A stretch of DNA of 64,000 nucleotides from Streptosporangium brasiliense (GCF_030811595.1 NZ_JAUSRB010000002.1:1860001-1924000); one strand, 5' to 3'; shown: positions 16,438-25,627, numbered from the stretch's first letter. Numbers and translations: made by a program. The notes: generated by a model not told the origin, from the sequence alone.

Positions 16438-16791
16438 GTGGAGCTAAAAGTCTCAACTCGATCTCATGTCGGTCACACCGTCATGGCCGTTACCGGCGAA
16501 ATCGACCTATATACCGCTCCTGGACTGCAGTCCGAGTTCACTCGGCTGCTCCAGGAGAGCCCGACCACCTACGTGGTCATCGACATGTCCGGAGTGGAGT
16601 TCTGCGACTCCACCGGCATGAACGTGCTGCTCTCGGCGCTCAAGCGGCTGAAGGAGCGGGGCGGCACCCTGGAGCTGGCGGCGCCGCGGCCCGCCGTACG
16701 CAAGATCCTGCAGGTCACCGGGCTCGACTCGGTGTTCACCGTGCACGAGGCGGTGCCCGGGAAGCTGCTGACGGCCAAGCCCAAGGGATGA
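16438..16791 (+). CDS. STAS-domain anti-sigma factor antagonist
   Basis: 117 residues, one STAS domain. The phosphorylatable serine is Ser58 in EFCDSTGMNVLL, and the N-terminal GEIDLYTAPGLQ is typical of SpoIIAA/BldG proteins. These bind anti-sigma kinases unless phosphorylated. GTG 16438 is chosen because the BldG-like proteins start with this V-E/D-L pattern and because of the leaderless promoter. The stop overlaps the next start (ATGA), an unusual pairing of a regulatory antagonist with a glycosyltransferase. Confidence 0.88.
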   Translation: MELKVSTRSHVGHTVMAVTGEIDLYTAPGLQSEFTRLLQESPTTYVVIDMSGVEFCDSTGMNVLLSALKRLKERGGTLELAAPRPAVRKILQVTGLDSVFTVHEAVPGKLLTAKPKG

Positions 16792-17468
16792 CCGGCACAG
16801 CGGTGATCATCCCGGCCAAGGACGAGGCCGACCGGATCGGCGCCACCGTGACCGCGGCCCTGGCGCTGTCCGGTGTGGACCTCGTCATGGTCGTGGACGA
16901 CGGATCGACGGACCAGACGGGCCGGGTGGCGAAGGCCGCCGGCGCCCGTGTCGTGCGGCACAGCCGCAACCGGGGCAAGGCCGCCGCCATGGAGAGCGGG
17001 GCGGAGGCCGTGCGCCTGTTCGACGGGGAGGAGCCCCGCCACCTGCTGTTCCTCGACGCCGACCTGGGCGAGAGCGCGCACGCGGCCGCGCCCCTGATCA
17101 AGCCGGTCATGACGGGTGAGGCGGACATGACCATCGCCGTGTTCGCCACCCGCGTGAAGCTGGGCGGTCACGGGTTCGTGGTGCGGCTCGCACGCCAGGG
17201 CATCGAGCGCGCCACCGGCTGGACGCCCACCCAGCCGCTCAACGGCCAGCGCTGCCTGACCAGGGCCGCGTTCGAGGCCGCCCGGCCGCTGGCCCACGGC
17301 TTCGGTGTGGAGACCGCTCTGACGATCGACCTGCTCCGCAGGGGGTTCCGCGTGCGGGAGGTCGAGGTGGAGATGAGCCACCGGGCCACCGGCACCGACT
17401 GGAAGGCCCAGCTCCACCGGGCCAGGCAGTTCCGCGACGTCGCCCGGGCCCTGCTGGCCCGTAGGTAG
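16788..17468 (+). CDS. GT2 glycosyltransferase, polyprenol-phosphate type
   Basis: 226 residues of the GT-A fold: VIIPAKDEADRIGATV at the start, MVVDDGSTDQTGRVA with the nucleotide-binding Asp residues, and FLDADLGES as the metal-binding DxD. No membrane segment is obvious, as in cytosolic dolichol-phosphate-mannose-synthase-like enzymes and GpgS-like enzymes. The next gene is an MptB-like, polyprenol-dependent transferase, so production of a polyprenol-phospho-sugar donor is plausible. Four-base overlap with the STAS gene shows coupling. Confidence 0.82.
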   Translation: MTGTAVIIPAKDEADRIGATVTAALALSGVDLVMVVDDGSTDQTGRVAKAAGARVVRHSRNRGKAAAMESGAEAVRLFDGEEPRHLLFLDADLGESAHAAAPLIKPVMTGEADMTIAVFATRVKLGGHGFVVRLARQGIERATGWTPTQPLNGQRCLTRAAFEAARPLAHGFGVETALTIDLLRRGFRVREVEVEMSHRATGTDWKAQLHRARQFRDVARALLARR

Positions 17469-17605
17469 ACGGGCCTCCACGGCCGGCCCGTCCGCGGGCG
17501 CGCCCACCCGCGGGAGGCCGTCCGGGCCCCGCCGGTCCGCGGGCGCAGCCGCCTGCCACGGCCGGCCCGCTCCGGGCACTGCGCGGGATGTGCTGGAATT
17601 TGCGG

Positions 17606-19066
17606 GTGACTCGGGTTCCGTCGGATGTCGATGAGAGACGGGTTCCCGCGTCCGGCGCGCCGCGGGGGCTCGACGCCGCCGCGTACGCGGCCGTCGGGCT
17701 GTCGGCCGCGCTGACGCTCCTGATCGGGCTGCTGGGCCCCTCGGCCATGGTGCCCGGCCTGCCCGGCCCGTCCTGGCAGCCCCCTTACTCCCTGAACCTG
17801 CGCCCCGACGGCCATCTGGTGATCGCGATGGCGGCGGGGGCGATCGTGCTGGGCGGGCTCGGGCTCGCCGCCGCCCTGCGGTCCCGGTGGGGGCCGGATC
17901 CGCGGTGGCTGCTCGCGGCCGGTTGCACGGCGGCGGCGCTGGCGGCCTTCCTGCCGCCGTCGGGCTCGGCCGACCACCTCAACTACGCCGCCTACGGCCG
18001 GCTGGTCACGCTCGGCCACGATCCCTACGCCGTCACCCCCGCCGCTCTGCCCGGCGACCCCGTCACCGGAGCGGTGGAGGAGTGGGCCGGTGTGACGAGC
18101 GTCTACGGCCCGGTGGCGACCGCCGTGCAGGCGCTGGCCAGTCTCGCCGGAGGCGACTCGGTCAGGCTGACGGTCTCCGTGATGGCGGCCTTCAACGCGG
18201 CGGCGTTCATCGGCACCGCGCTGCTGCTGCACCGCTTCACCAGGGCGGACGCGGACCTGCAGCGGCGGGCGGCGCTGCTGTGGGCGGCCAACCCCCTGCT
18301 GCTCTACCACCTGGCCGCCGGGATGCACGTCGACACCCTGGCCGTCGCCTGCATGGTCGCGGCGCTCATGGCCCGTGGCGCGGGCTCCGGGCTGCTGCTC
18401 GGGGTGGGGATCGGGGTCAAGCTCAACGCCGGGCTGGTCGCGCTCGGCCCGGCGTGGGAGCTGCGCCGCTCGCCCGGCAGGCTCGCCGTCGTGGCGGGCA
18501 CCGCGACGGCCACCGTGCTGGCCGTCTACGGCGTCGCCGGGCCGCACGTCCTCGACCAGCTCGGCGCGGCCAGCAAGAAGGTCTCGCTCGGCACGCCGTG
18601 GCAGCTCGTCAAGCTCGGGCTCCAGGCGCTGTCCGGGCCCGGCGCCTACACGGCCTGGATCCAGGCCGGCTCCCTGCTCCTGCTGGCCGTGCTCGCCTGG
18701 CTGCTGCTGCGGGCCGCGCCCCACCACACGGCCCCGGCGGTCGCCGCGGTGATGGTGGTCGCCTGGCTGTTCGCCGCGCCGTACGCGCTGCCCTGGTACG
18801 ACGGGCTGGCCTTCGCGCTGCTGGCCATGGCCTCCTGGCCCGCGCTGGAGGGCTTCATGGTGGCCCGGGTGACGATCCTCTCCCTGGGCTACCTGCCGGC
18901 CAGGGAGGCCATGCGCCCGGAGGACCTGCTCTGGCTGAAGACCCTCGTCAGGGAGCGGGTGGTGCCGTGGTCCCTGCTGGCGCTGACGCTCGCTCTGCTG
19001 TGGTGGGCGGCGAGAGCTGGAGCGCGCGCACGCAGGCGGCCAGCGTCAGCGGCACCGCGACCGTGA
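17606..19066 (+). CDS. MptB-like polyprenol-phosphomannose alpha-1,6-mannosyltransferase
   Basis: A 486-residue GT-C-fold membrane protein with about 12 hydrophobic segments. It matches the MptB/DUF2029 pattern: SADHLNYAAYGRLVTLGHDPY (the first-loop Asp typical of GT-C enzymes), VYGPVATAVQAL, WAANPLLLYHLAAGMHVDTL. Such enzymes extend the mannan core of lipoglycans using polyprenol-phosphate mannose outside the membrane. It follows the GT2 gene by 137 bp. GTG 17606 is preferred; its 3' end overlaps the convergent gene at 18948 by 119 bp. Confidence 0.82.
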   Translation: MTRVPSDVDERRVPASGAPRGLDAAAYAAVGLSAALTLLIGLLGPSAMVPGLPGPSWQPPYSLNLRPDGHLVIAMAAGAIVLGGLGLAAALRSRWGPDPRWLLAAGCTAAALAAFLPPSGSADHLNYAAYGRLVTLGHDPYAVTPAALPGDPVTGAVEEWAGVTSVYGPVATAVQALASLAGGDSVRLTVSVMAAFNAAAFIGTALLLHRFTRADADLQRRAALLWAANPLLLYHLAAGMHVDTLAVACMVAALMARGAGSGLLLGVGIGVKLNAGLVALGPAWELRRSPGRLAVVAGTATATVLAVYGVAGPHVLDQLGAASKKVSLGTPWQLVKLGLQALSGPGAYTAWIQAGSLLLLAVLAWLLLRAAPHHTAPAVAAVMVVAWLFAAPYALPWYDGLAFALLAMASWPALEGFMVARVTILSLGYLPAREAMRPEDLLWLKTLVRERVVPWSLLALTLALLWWAARAGARARRRPASAAPRP

Positions 19067-21149
19067 GCGCCATCGCCGGGATCGCGATGCCCGAGTCGTT
19101 CATCAGGAACCCGATCAGCGCGCAGGCCAGCGCGCCGATCAGCCCGGCGCGCAGCGCCGGCGCGAGCAGGTAGGCCCGGCCCAGCGCGGAGGCGCCCCAC
19201 CGGGAGGGCCGGTCCAGCACCAGGAAGAGGAAGGCCAGCGCGACCAGGGAGAGCAGGGTCAGCGACCAGTTGCCGACCGTGACCCCGACCATCGCGCCGA
19301 GCTTGCGGCCGATCACGGTCCAGGCCTCGCCGTCCAGCACCTGCTGGACGAAGGAGCCCAGGTGGGTGCGGCGGGCGGGCGGCTTGAGCCAGTCGGCCAC
19401 CGCGATCACCCCGATGAGCAGGACGCCCGCCAGCCCGACCAGGCCGAGTTTGACCGGTGAGACCCGGCTGCCGGACAGCAGGATCAGGAAGACGGCCACC
19501 CCGACCAGGAACGCCGGGACCCCGCCGAAGTCGGCGCCCCAGGCGGGCCATCCGTCGGCGAACACCGCGAACAGGCCGTAGGCCGCGCAGATCACCATCG
19601 CGAGCGTGCGCCGGCCGCGGGAGATCAGCCACTGGGCGACCCCGGCCATGGCCAGGATCGTCCCGGCGGAGTAGACGGCGAAGGCGATGTTGCTGAAGCC
19701 GTAGAAGCGGCCGCCGGTGACGGGCTCGTAGCCGGTCACCGCGTTCACCTGGAGCCTGGAGCCGGTCATCACGTCGGCCAGCAGGGCCAGCGAGGTGATG
19801 CCGGCGACCACGGTCAGCGGGCCGAGCACGTGGGCCCGCCACGGCCCGGCGGAGGCGATCCCGGCGATCGCGCAGGCGATGCCGGCGATGGTCAGGATCA
19901 CCGCGGCCATCGGGGCCGGGAACGTCCACCAGGGCACGAGCTGGGCGAGGAAGGTGGCGACCGCGATCGCGCCGCTGACCACGGCGACGGCCCGCGCGGC
20001 GGTCAGCGCCCGCGAGCCGCCCCAGCCCCGCCGGATCGCGACGGCCGCCAGCAGGTAGAACAGGATCTGCACGGCCACGAACACCGCGAAGAACGGCCCC
20101 CGCACCTCACGCAGCACCTGGCTGGCCAGGTCCTCGCCGGCCAGGTTCCGCACCGTGGCGGCGGCCGGCTCCCCGCTCGGCCCGGCGCTCTGCCAGACGT
20201 GGCCCACGACGCCGTTCGGGGCCGCCAGGCCGAGCAGGCCGATCGCGGTGGCGGTCAGGTCGGTGTTGGTGACCAGCCCGTCCTGGCGGGTGGAGGTGGT
20301 GGTCAGGTAGCCGTGCGGGTACGGCGCGCCGTCGGGGGACGGGCCGTGGGCGATCGCCACGTGCAGGTGGGGCGCGGCCGAGGCGTCGGACAGGCCGCCG
20401 AGCAGGACCGTGGTCCCCGGCGGGAGCCGGTCGAGGACCGCGCCCACCCGGCGGTCGGCGCCGGCCACCGCCGCCTGCCTGGCCTGCCCGGTCACCGGGG
20501 TGAGGGCGGATGCGAGGTCGGCGGCCTCCACCACGACCAGCCGGTATGGTGCCAGATCGCCGAGCTCCTCGACGGTCGCCGCATATTTACCGACTTTTCC
20601 TGACCTGTCTGCGGCGCCCAGCGCGGCCCCCGGCCCGACCGCGGCCACCTTCCCCCCGGCGTCCGCCACGAGCTGCCCGAGCTGCCCGAGCACCGGCCGG
20701 TAGGAGGTCTCCTCGGTGTTGTAGATGACCAGCTCAGGCCAGCCCGGCACGCTCGCCCCGCCGTCCGGCGCCGGGACCGGCGCCGGCGGCGGCCCGCAGT
20801 CCGTGCCCGGGGCGCCCGCCCGCTGCCCCGCCGAGACGGTCAGCCAGCCCGCGACCGGGCAGGTGACACCCCGTCCGGGCAGCGGCACCGCCCGGGTCGA
20901 CAGCGACGCGGCCCCGCCCTGCTCCACGAGCTTCCACAGGTTCGGCGTCCGCGCCTGGTCCAGATCGCTCCACTGCAGCCCCGCCACCCCGACCACCACG
21001 ACCCTGGCGGGCAGCGACCGGGCCGAGGCGGCGGCCGTGCCGGCCCCGCACAGGGCCAGGAGCACGGCGGTCAGGAGCGCGCAGGCCGCGCGGAGGGCGG
21101 CGGGGCGCCGGCCGGTGAGCCGTGTCCCGCCCTCGTGCGCTGAACCCAT
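18948..21149 (-). CDS. Large membrane protein with alkaline-phosphatase-like extracytoplasmic domain
   Basis: 733 residues. An N-terminal signal segment (LRAACALLTAVLLALCGAGTA) leads to an extracytoplasmic region of about 330 residues that begins VVVVGVAGLQWSDLDQARTP and continues NLWKLVEQGGAASLSTRA, the layout of the alkaline phosphatase/sulfatase fold, with CPVAGWLTVSAGQR. The C-terminal 380 residues have about ten membrane segments. Actinomycete relatives of this kind are annotated as hypothetical; lipid-linked phosphate chemistry is a guess from the fold. ATG 21147-21149 starts the protein; the open frame runs further upstream to 22568 but that part is antisense to the GT87 gene. Confidence 0.72.
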   Translation of the reverse strand: MGSAHEGGTRLTGRRPAALRAACALLTAVLLALCGAGTAAASARSLPARVVVVGVAGLQWSDLDQARTPNLWKLVEQGGAASLSTRAVPLPGRGVTCPVAGWLTVSAGQRAGAPGTDCGPPPAPVPAPDGGASVPGWPELVIYNTEETSYRPVLGQLGQLVADAGGKVAAVGPGAALGAADRSGKVGKYAATVEELGDLAPYRLVVVEAADLASALTPVTGQARQAAVAGADRRVGAVLDRLPPGTTVLLGGLSDASAAPHLHVAIAHGPSPDGAPYPHGYLTTTSTRQDGLVTNTDLTATAIGLLGLAAPNGVVGHVWQSAGPSGEPAAATVRNLAGEDLASQVLREVRGPFFAVFVAVQILFYLLAAVAIRRGWGGSRALTAARAVAVVSGAIAVATFLAQLVPWWTFPAPMAAVILTIAGIACAIAGIASAGPWRAHVLGPLTVVAGITSLALLADVMTGSRLQVNAVTGYEPVTGGRFYGFSNIAFAVYSAGTILAMAGVAQWLISRGRRTLAMVICAAYGLFAVFADGWPAWGADFGGVPAFLVGVAVFLILLSGSRVSPVKLGLVGLAGVLLIGVIAVADWLKPPARRTHLGSFVQQVLDGEAWTVIGRKLGAMVGVTVGNWSLTLLSLVALAFLFLVLDRPSRWGASALGRAYLLAPALRAGLIGALACALIGFLMNDSGIAIPAMALTVAVPLTLAACVRALQLSPPTTAERASAPAGTTAPPAP

Positions 21150-21215
21150 CCGGTTCCCCCGTATCCGTCCCGTTGGCGGCCCTTTTCCCTCAGGCCCACG
21201 GTAACCTGCCTGGTC

Positions 21216-22532
21216 GTGACGACCGGCGAGGCGACCAGGACCAGACGGCCACCGTGGATGTGGCCGCTCGCACTGCTGCTCATCGCGGTGGCCGTGGCCC
21301 CGCTGGTGCTCCAGTGGCTCGGCAACGTCGACGACCAGCGCCTGGTCGACCTGGATGTGTACCGTACCGGTGGACAGGCGATCCTGGAGGGGCGGCCGGT
21401 CTACGACTTCGTGACGCCCGCGCCGCAGCTCCTGCCGTTCACCTACCCGCCGATCGCGGCGCTGCTGGCCACGCCGCTGGCCGCGATGGCCTGGCCGGCG
21501 GCGCAGTGGACGTGGACGGCCCTGGTCTTCGCGACGCTGGCGGTCAGCGTCGGACACGGCTTCCGCGCCCTGCTGGGCCCCGCCGTGCCGTACCGGGACG
21601 TGCTGGCCCGCGCCGTGCCGGGCCGGTGGGCGGCGCGGGGACGGGACATGCCGGGCCGGGCCGGCGGCATCGGCCTGCCGATGGCCTTCGCGCTGCTGAT
21701 GGTCGCCTGCACCTACCTGATGCCGGTCAGGGACCAGGTCCGTTTCGGCCAGGTGGACATCCTGCTGGTCGCGCTCTGCCTGGCCGACTGCCTCGCCCGG
21801 CGCCCCGTGTGGCCGCGCGGCATGCTGATCGGCCTGGCCACCGCGGTCAAGCTCACCCCCGGCGTCTTCCTGATCTACCTGCTCATCACCGGTTTCGGCC
21901 CGGACGCGCGGCCGGAGCAGCGCAGGACCTTCTTCATGGCCGCCTTCACCGCGGCGCTGCTGACCCTGCTGCCCTTCCTGGTGATCCCCGCCGACGCCGC
22001 CGACTTCTGGTTCCACGCGCTGCTCGACCCCGAACGGCTCGGCGCCAACGCGGCCACCACCAACCAGTCGATACGCGGCATGCTCATCCGGCTCTACCTG
22101 CCCGACTGGCTGACCAGCCTGATCTGGCTGGCGCTGGTCGCGGTGGTCGGCTGGTACGGCTTCCGCCACGCGCGCCGGGCGCTGCTCGACGGGCACGCCG
22201 CGGCCGGGGCCGCGCTCGTCGGCCTGATGGCTGTGCTGCTGTCGCCGGTGGCTTGGATCCACCACCTGGCCTGGGTGGTCGTGGTCCTCGGCGCGCTGGC
22301 CGGCGACGGGCGTGACCCGGTGCGGGTCCGGGTGGCCGCCGGGGTCTGGCTCTACTACGTGCTGCCGATCCCCTGGTGGGGGGTGGCGATCAAGGCGGCG
22401 GAGGTCCCGGTGCTCAGCCCGGTGCTGGGAAAGATCGTTCAGAACGGGTTCGGGCTGGGCGCGCTGGCCCTGGTCTGGCTGCTCGGGGTCTGGCTGCCGA
22501 GGCGGAGAGAGGTTTTCCGGACAGTTCAGTGA
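21216..22532 (+). CDS. GT87 (DUF2029) membrane mannosyltransferase
   Basis: 438 residues, about 10-12 hydrophobic segments, of the GT-C superfamily. Signatures: RLVDLDVYRTGGQAILEG with the catalytic-loop Asp, FTYPPIAALLATPL, VRFGQVDILLVALCL, AVKLTPGVFLIYLL and NQSIRGMLIR. Family members (PimE and related alpha-1,2-mannosyltransferases) use polyprenol-phosphate mannose to build phosphatidylinositol mannosides and lipoglycans. GTG 21216 has TAACCT at 21202-21207 eight bases upstream, suggesting a leaderless transcript. It is divergent from the phosphatase-like membrane gene. Confidence 0.82.
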   Translation: MTTGEATRTRRPPWMWPLALLLIAVAVAPLVLQWLGNVDDQRLVDLDVYRTGGQAILEGRPVYDFVTPAPQLLPFTYPPIAALLATPLAAMAWPAAQWTWTALVFATLAVSVGHGFRALLGPAVPYRDVLARAVPGRWAARGRDMPGRAGGIGLPMAFALLMVACTYLMPVRDQVRFGQVDILLVALCLADCLARRPVWPRGMLIGLATAVKLTPGVFLIYLLITGFGPDARPEQRRTFFMAAFTAALLTLLPFLVIPADAADFWFHALLDPERLGANAATTNQSIRGMLIRLYLPDWLTSLIWLALVAVVGWYGFRHARRALLDGHAAAGAALVGLMAVLLSPVAWIHHLAWVVVVLGALAGDGRDPVRVRVAAGVWLYYVLPIPWWGVAIKAAEVPVLSPVLGKIVQNGFGLGALALVWLLGVWLPRRREVFRTVQ

Positions 22533-22541
22533 CCTGACGAT

Positions 22542-22547
22542 TACTCT
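22542..22547 (+). promoter_or_regulatory. -10 box, leaderless promoter of the DUF4446 gene
   Basis: TACTCT followed by seven bases and then GTG 22555. It lies just past the GT87 stop (22532), so the DUF4446 gene probably has its own promoter. Confidence 0.4.
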
Positions 22548-22554
22548 GTGTGCC

Positions 22555-23016
22555 GTGTTGGTTACCATGTGGATCGCCGCGGGGGCCGCGGCCGGGGTCG
22601 TCGGCGTCCTGATCGGCTCTCTGGCGCTGCGGCAGGCGCGCGGCGCGGCGAAGGACTGCGACCGGATCCTCGCCAGACAGGCGGTCGAGGGGACCGGCGG
22701 TCCCGGAGACCTCAGGGCGATCAGGGATGTGGCGGTCTTCCGCTACGACGCGTTGGAGGAGATGACCGGGGAGCTGTCCTTCTCGGTCGCGCTGATGAAC
22801 GGGCTCGGCGACGGGATCGTCCTGACCTCGATCAACGGCCGCTCGGAGACCCGCACCTACGTGCGCCCGCTCCGCGGCGGCAAGGGCCGCCAGCCCCTGT
22901 CCCCGGAGGAGGAGCACGCGGTGCGCGCGGCGCGGCTCGGTCTCGGCCCCGAGGTGGAGCCCTATTTCGGCCGGGGTGAGCCCCGCGTGCGGGCGACGGC
23001 TTCCGGCCAGGGGTGA
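22555..23016 (+). CDS. DUF4446 family protein
   Basis: 153 residues: one N-terminal membrane segment (MWIAAGAAAGVVGVLIGSLAL), a short helical stretch, then the conserved DUF4446 core DVAVFRYDALEEMTGELSFSVALM and NGLGDGIVLTSINGRSETRTY, ending near LSPEEEHAVRAA. Function unknown. Start GTG 22555 (leaderless) or ATG 22567. The final 15 residues are read from the first copy of a GC-rich tandem repeat that begins at 22969, so the C-terminus looks locally expanded. Confidence 0.8.
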   Translation: MLVTMWIAAGAAAGVVGVLIGSLALRQARGAAKDCDRILARQAVEGTGGPGDLRAIRDVAVFRYDALEEMTGELSFSVALMNGLGDGIVLTSINGRSETRTYVRPLRGGKGRQPLSPEEEHAVRAARLGLGPEVEPYFGRGEPRVRATASGQG

Positions 23017-23142
23017 GCCGCGCGCGGACGGCGGCTTCCGGCCGGGGTGAGCCCCGCGTGCGGGCGGCGGCTTCCGGCCGGGATGCCCTCGTGTGCGGGC
23101 GGCGGCTTCTGACCAGGGGTGAGCCGCGTACGGGCGGCGGCG
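22969..23142. repeat. Tandem 35-36 bp repeat, about five copies
   Basis: Copies start at 22969, 23005, 23040, 23076 and 23111, each built on GGCCGGGGTGAGCC...GGGCGGCGGCTTCC. The array begins inside the DUF4446 coding end and fills the spacer before pheA. Copy 4 is the most diverged. This is a candidate variable-number locus. Confidence 0.8.
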
Positions 23143-23270
23143 TGAGCGGGACGGGTGCGGCGGGCGGCGGTGTCGCGAGCGGGGGTCGTAAGCGGGTGCG
23201 GAGGAGTGGCGGGGGCGGAGGTGAGCTGCGTGGATGTGTGATTTACGCACACTTTCGGATAGGCGGCGGA

Positions 23271-23276
23271 TAGCCT
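23271..23276 (+). promoter_or_regulatory. -10 box TAGCCT, leaderless promoter of pheA
   Basis: TAGCCT is followed by six bases and ATG 23283. The same hexamer at the same distance precedes serS (24341-24346). No ribosome site is seen. Confidence 0.5.
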
Positions 23277-23282
23277 GTTGTC

Positions 23283-24203
23283 ATGCCCAAACTCGCCTAC
23301 CTGGGACCGGCGGGCACCTTCACCGAAGAGGCCCTGCGGATCCTGGCACCGCACGCCGAGCGCCTGCCGTGCGCCAACATCAGCGCGGCGCTGGACGCCG
23401 CCCGGCGGGGTGAGGCCGACGGCGCCGTCGTCCCCCTGGAGAACTCGCTCGAAGGCGCCATCCCGACGACCCTGGACGAGTTCGCCTGGGGGGAGCCACT
23501 GCTCATCACCGCCGAGCTGCTGCTGCCCGTCGAGTTCTCGCTCCTGGTCCGGCCCGGCACCGAGATCGGCCGCATCAAGCGGGTCTTCACCCACCCGGCG
23601 GCCATCACCCAGTGCCGCAACTTCATCGCCCGCGAGCTGCCCGACGCCGTGGTCGTCGCGGCCCCGTCGACCGCCGCCGCGGCCCAGGAGGTCGCCCTCC
23701 CCGGCTCACCGTATGACGCCGCCATCGCCGCGTGCATCGCCGGGGAGCACTACGGCCTGGTCGAGCTGGCCGCCCGGATCGGCGACCGCTCCGACACCGT
23801 GACCCGGTTCGTCCGGGTGTCCCGGCCCGGCCCGCCGCCCGAGCCCACCGGCTCCGACCGCACCAGCCTGGTGGCCTTCCTCACCGACGACCACCCGGGC
23901 GCGCTGCTGGAGATGCTCACCGAGTTCTCCGTGCGCGGCGTCAACCTGACCCGCATCGAGTCGCGGCCCACCGGCGACGGCATCGGCCGCTACTTCTTCC
24001 ACTTCGACTTCGAGGGCCACGTGGCCGACGCCAGGGTCGGCGAGGCGATCTCCGGTCTTCACCGGGTCTGCGCCGACGTGCGCTTCCTCGGTAGCTACCC
24101 CCGTGCCGACGGCGTTTCGCCGCAGGTCAAGCCCGGCACGGCCAACGGTGACTTCGCCGAGGCCACGGACTGGCTCTCCAGGGTCCGCACCGGCCAGGTC
24201 TGA
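23283..24203 (+). CDS. pheA: Prephenate dehydratase
   Basis: 306 residues: catalytic PDT domain (about 1-180; LAYLGPAGTFTEEAL, VPLENSLEGAIPTTLDEF, the catalytic DTVTRF motif) and a C-terminal ACT domain (about 195-275) with the phenylalanine-binding ESRPTGDGIGRYFF. The enzyme converts prephenate to phenylpyruvate in phenylalanine synthesis and is feedback-inhibited through the ACT domain. It stands alone, without chorismate mutase fusion, as is usual in actinobacteria; serS follows 149 bp later, an arrangement also seen in Streptomyces. Confidence 0.95.
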   Translation: MPKLAYLGPAGTFTEEALRILAPHAERLPCANISAALDAARRGEADGAVVPLENSLEGAIPTTLDEFAWGEPLLITAELLLPVEFSLLVRPGTEIGRIKRVFTHPAAITQCRNFIARELPDAVVVAAPSTAAAAQEVALPGSPYDAAIAACIAGEHYGLVELAARIGDRSDTVTRFVRVSRPGPPPEPTGSDRTSLVAFLTDDHPGALLEMLTEFSVRGVNLTRIESRPTGDGIGRYFFHFDFEGHVADARVGEAISGLHRVCADVRFLGSYPRADGVSPQVKPGTANGDFAEATDWLSRVRTGQV

Positions 24204-24291
24204 CCCGCGCACGGTCCGGCGTGGCGCGGAGGGTCTCCGGAGGGGCGCGGGCGCGGCCCCCGCGCCCGCGGACGGCCCCGGCCGGGCCCGA

Positions 24292-24322
24292 TATATGGAC
24301 GCGAGCTCTATATGGGGCGCGA
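24292..24322. promoter_or_regulatory. Paired direct repeat upstream of serS
   Basis: TATATGGACGCGA (24292-24304) is repeated as TATATGGGGCGCGA (24309-24322), 17 bp start-to-start, ending 18 bp before the serS -10 box. Position and AT content stand out in this GC-rich spacer; it could be an operator or a promoter-upstream element. Confidence 0.35.
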
Positions 24323-24340
24323 ACGCCGGCTCCGCATCGG

Positions 24341-24346
24341 TAGCCT
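24341..24346 (+). promoter_or_regulatory. -10 box TAGCCT, leaderless promoter of serS
   Basis: TAGCCT followed by six bases and GTG 24353. There is no T-box or other leader RNA, because transcription appears to begin at the start codon. Confidence 0.5.
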
Positions 24347-24352
24347 TGATCT

Positions 24353-25615
24353 GTGATTGACCTGCGTACCCTTCGTGAGGATCCCGACCGGCTACGGGCG
24401 TCGCAGCGTGCCCGCGGTGAGGACGACTCCGTCGTCGAAACGCTGCTCGACCTCGACGGCCGCCGTCGCGGCGCGCTGAGTCGCTTCGAGACGCTGCGCG
24501 CCGAGCAGAAGAGCATCGGCAAGTCGGTCTCCCGCGCCTCCGGCGAGGAGAAGACCGCACTCCTCGACCGGGCCAAGGATCTCGCGGCGCAGGTCAAGTC
24601 GGCCGAGGCCGAGGCCGAGAAGCTGGCCAAGGAGCTCGACGACCTGCTCTACACGATCCCCAACCTCGTGGAGGAGGGGGCTCCGGCGGGCGGCGAGGAC
24701 GACTACGTAGTGCTGGAGGAGATCGGCGAGAAGCCGACCTTCGACTTCGAGCCCAAGGACCACCTGGAGCTCGGCGAGCTGCTCGGCGCGATCGACATGG
24801 AGCGCGGCGCGAAGGTCTCCGGCTCGCGGTTCTTCTTCCTCAAGGGCGTCGGTGCGCGGCTCCAGCTCGGGCTGCTCAACATGGCCATGCAGCAGGCGAT
24901 CGAGGCGGGCTTCGTCCCGATGATCCCGCCGGTTCTGGTCAAGCCCGAGACGATGCAGGGCACCGGCTTCCTCGGCGCCCACGCGAGCGAGGTCTACCAC
25001 CTGGCCGACGAGGACCTGTTCCTGGTCGGCACCAGCGAGGTGCCCATGGCGGCCTACCACGCCGACGAGATCCTCGACGGCGCCGCGCTGCCCTACCGCT
25101 ACGCCGGATGGTCCTCGTGCTTCCGCCGCGAGGCCGGCTCCTACGGCAAGGACACCCGGGGCATCATCCGCGTCCACCAGTTCGACAAGATCGAGATGTT
25201 CTCCTACTGCCGTCCCGAAGACGCGAGCGAGGAGCACCAGCGCCTGCTCGCCTGGGAGAAGGAGATGCTCGCCAAGATCGAGGTGCCCTACCGCGTCATC
25301 GACACCGCCGCGGGCGACCTGGGCACGAGCGCGGCGCGGAAGTTCGACTGCGAGGCGTGGGTCCCCACCCAGGGCCGCTACCGCGAGCTCACCTCGACCT
25401 CCAACTGCACCGACTTCCAGGCCCGCCGCCTGGCCGTGCGCTACCGCGACAAGGACGGCAAGCCCCAGCACGCGGCCACGCTGAACGGCACCCTGGCCAC
25501 CACCCGCTGGATCGTGGCCATCCTGGAGAACCACCAGCAGGCCGACGGCTCCGTCGTGGTCCCCAAGGCCCTGCGCCCCTACGTCGGGCTCGACGTCCTC
25601 GAACCCGTCAAGTAA
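24353..25615 (+). CDS. serS: Seryl-tRNA synthetase
   Basis: 420 residues, full length. N-terminal coiled-coil arm (about residues 25-105) for the long variable arm of tRNA-Ser, then the class II catalytic core: motif 1 region [14 protein letters not shown], motif 2 [15 protein letters not shown], motif 3 [19 protein letters not shown]. It charges tRNA-Ser and tRNA-Sec; an intact tRNA-Ser gene lies at 33524. GTG start. A strong terminator follows 12 bp after the stop. Confidence 0.96.
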   Translation: MIDLRTLREDPDRLRASQRARGEDDSVVETLLDLDGRRRGALSRFETLRAEQKSIGKSVSRASGEEKTALLDRAKDLAAQVKSAEAEAEKLAKELDDLLYTIPNLVEEGAPAGGEDDYVVLEEIGEKPTFDFEPKDHLELGELLGAIDMERGAKVSGSRFFFLKGVGARLQLGLLNMAMQQAIEAGFVPMIPPVLVKPETMQGTGFLGAHASEVYHLADEDLFLVGTSEVPMAAYHADEILDGAALPYRYAGWSSCFRREAGSYGKDTRGIIRVHQFDKIEMFSYCRPEDASEEHQRLLAWEKEMLAKIEVPYRVIDTAAGDLGTSAARKFDCEAWVPTQGRYRELTSTSNCTDFQARRLAVRYRDKDGKPQHAATLNGTLATTRWIVAILENHQQADGSVVVPKALRPYVGLDVLEPVK

Positions 25616-25627
25616 CCCCTGCCACGA

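Noticed and set aside
21150-22568. N-terminal extension of the reverse-strand phosphatase-like protein
   Set aside because: The open frame runs on, but it is His/Gln/Arg-rich shadow of the GT87 gene; a signal peptide begins after ATG 21149.
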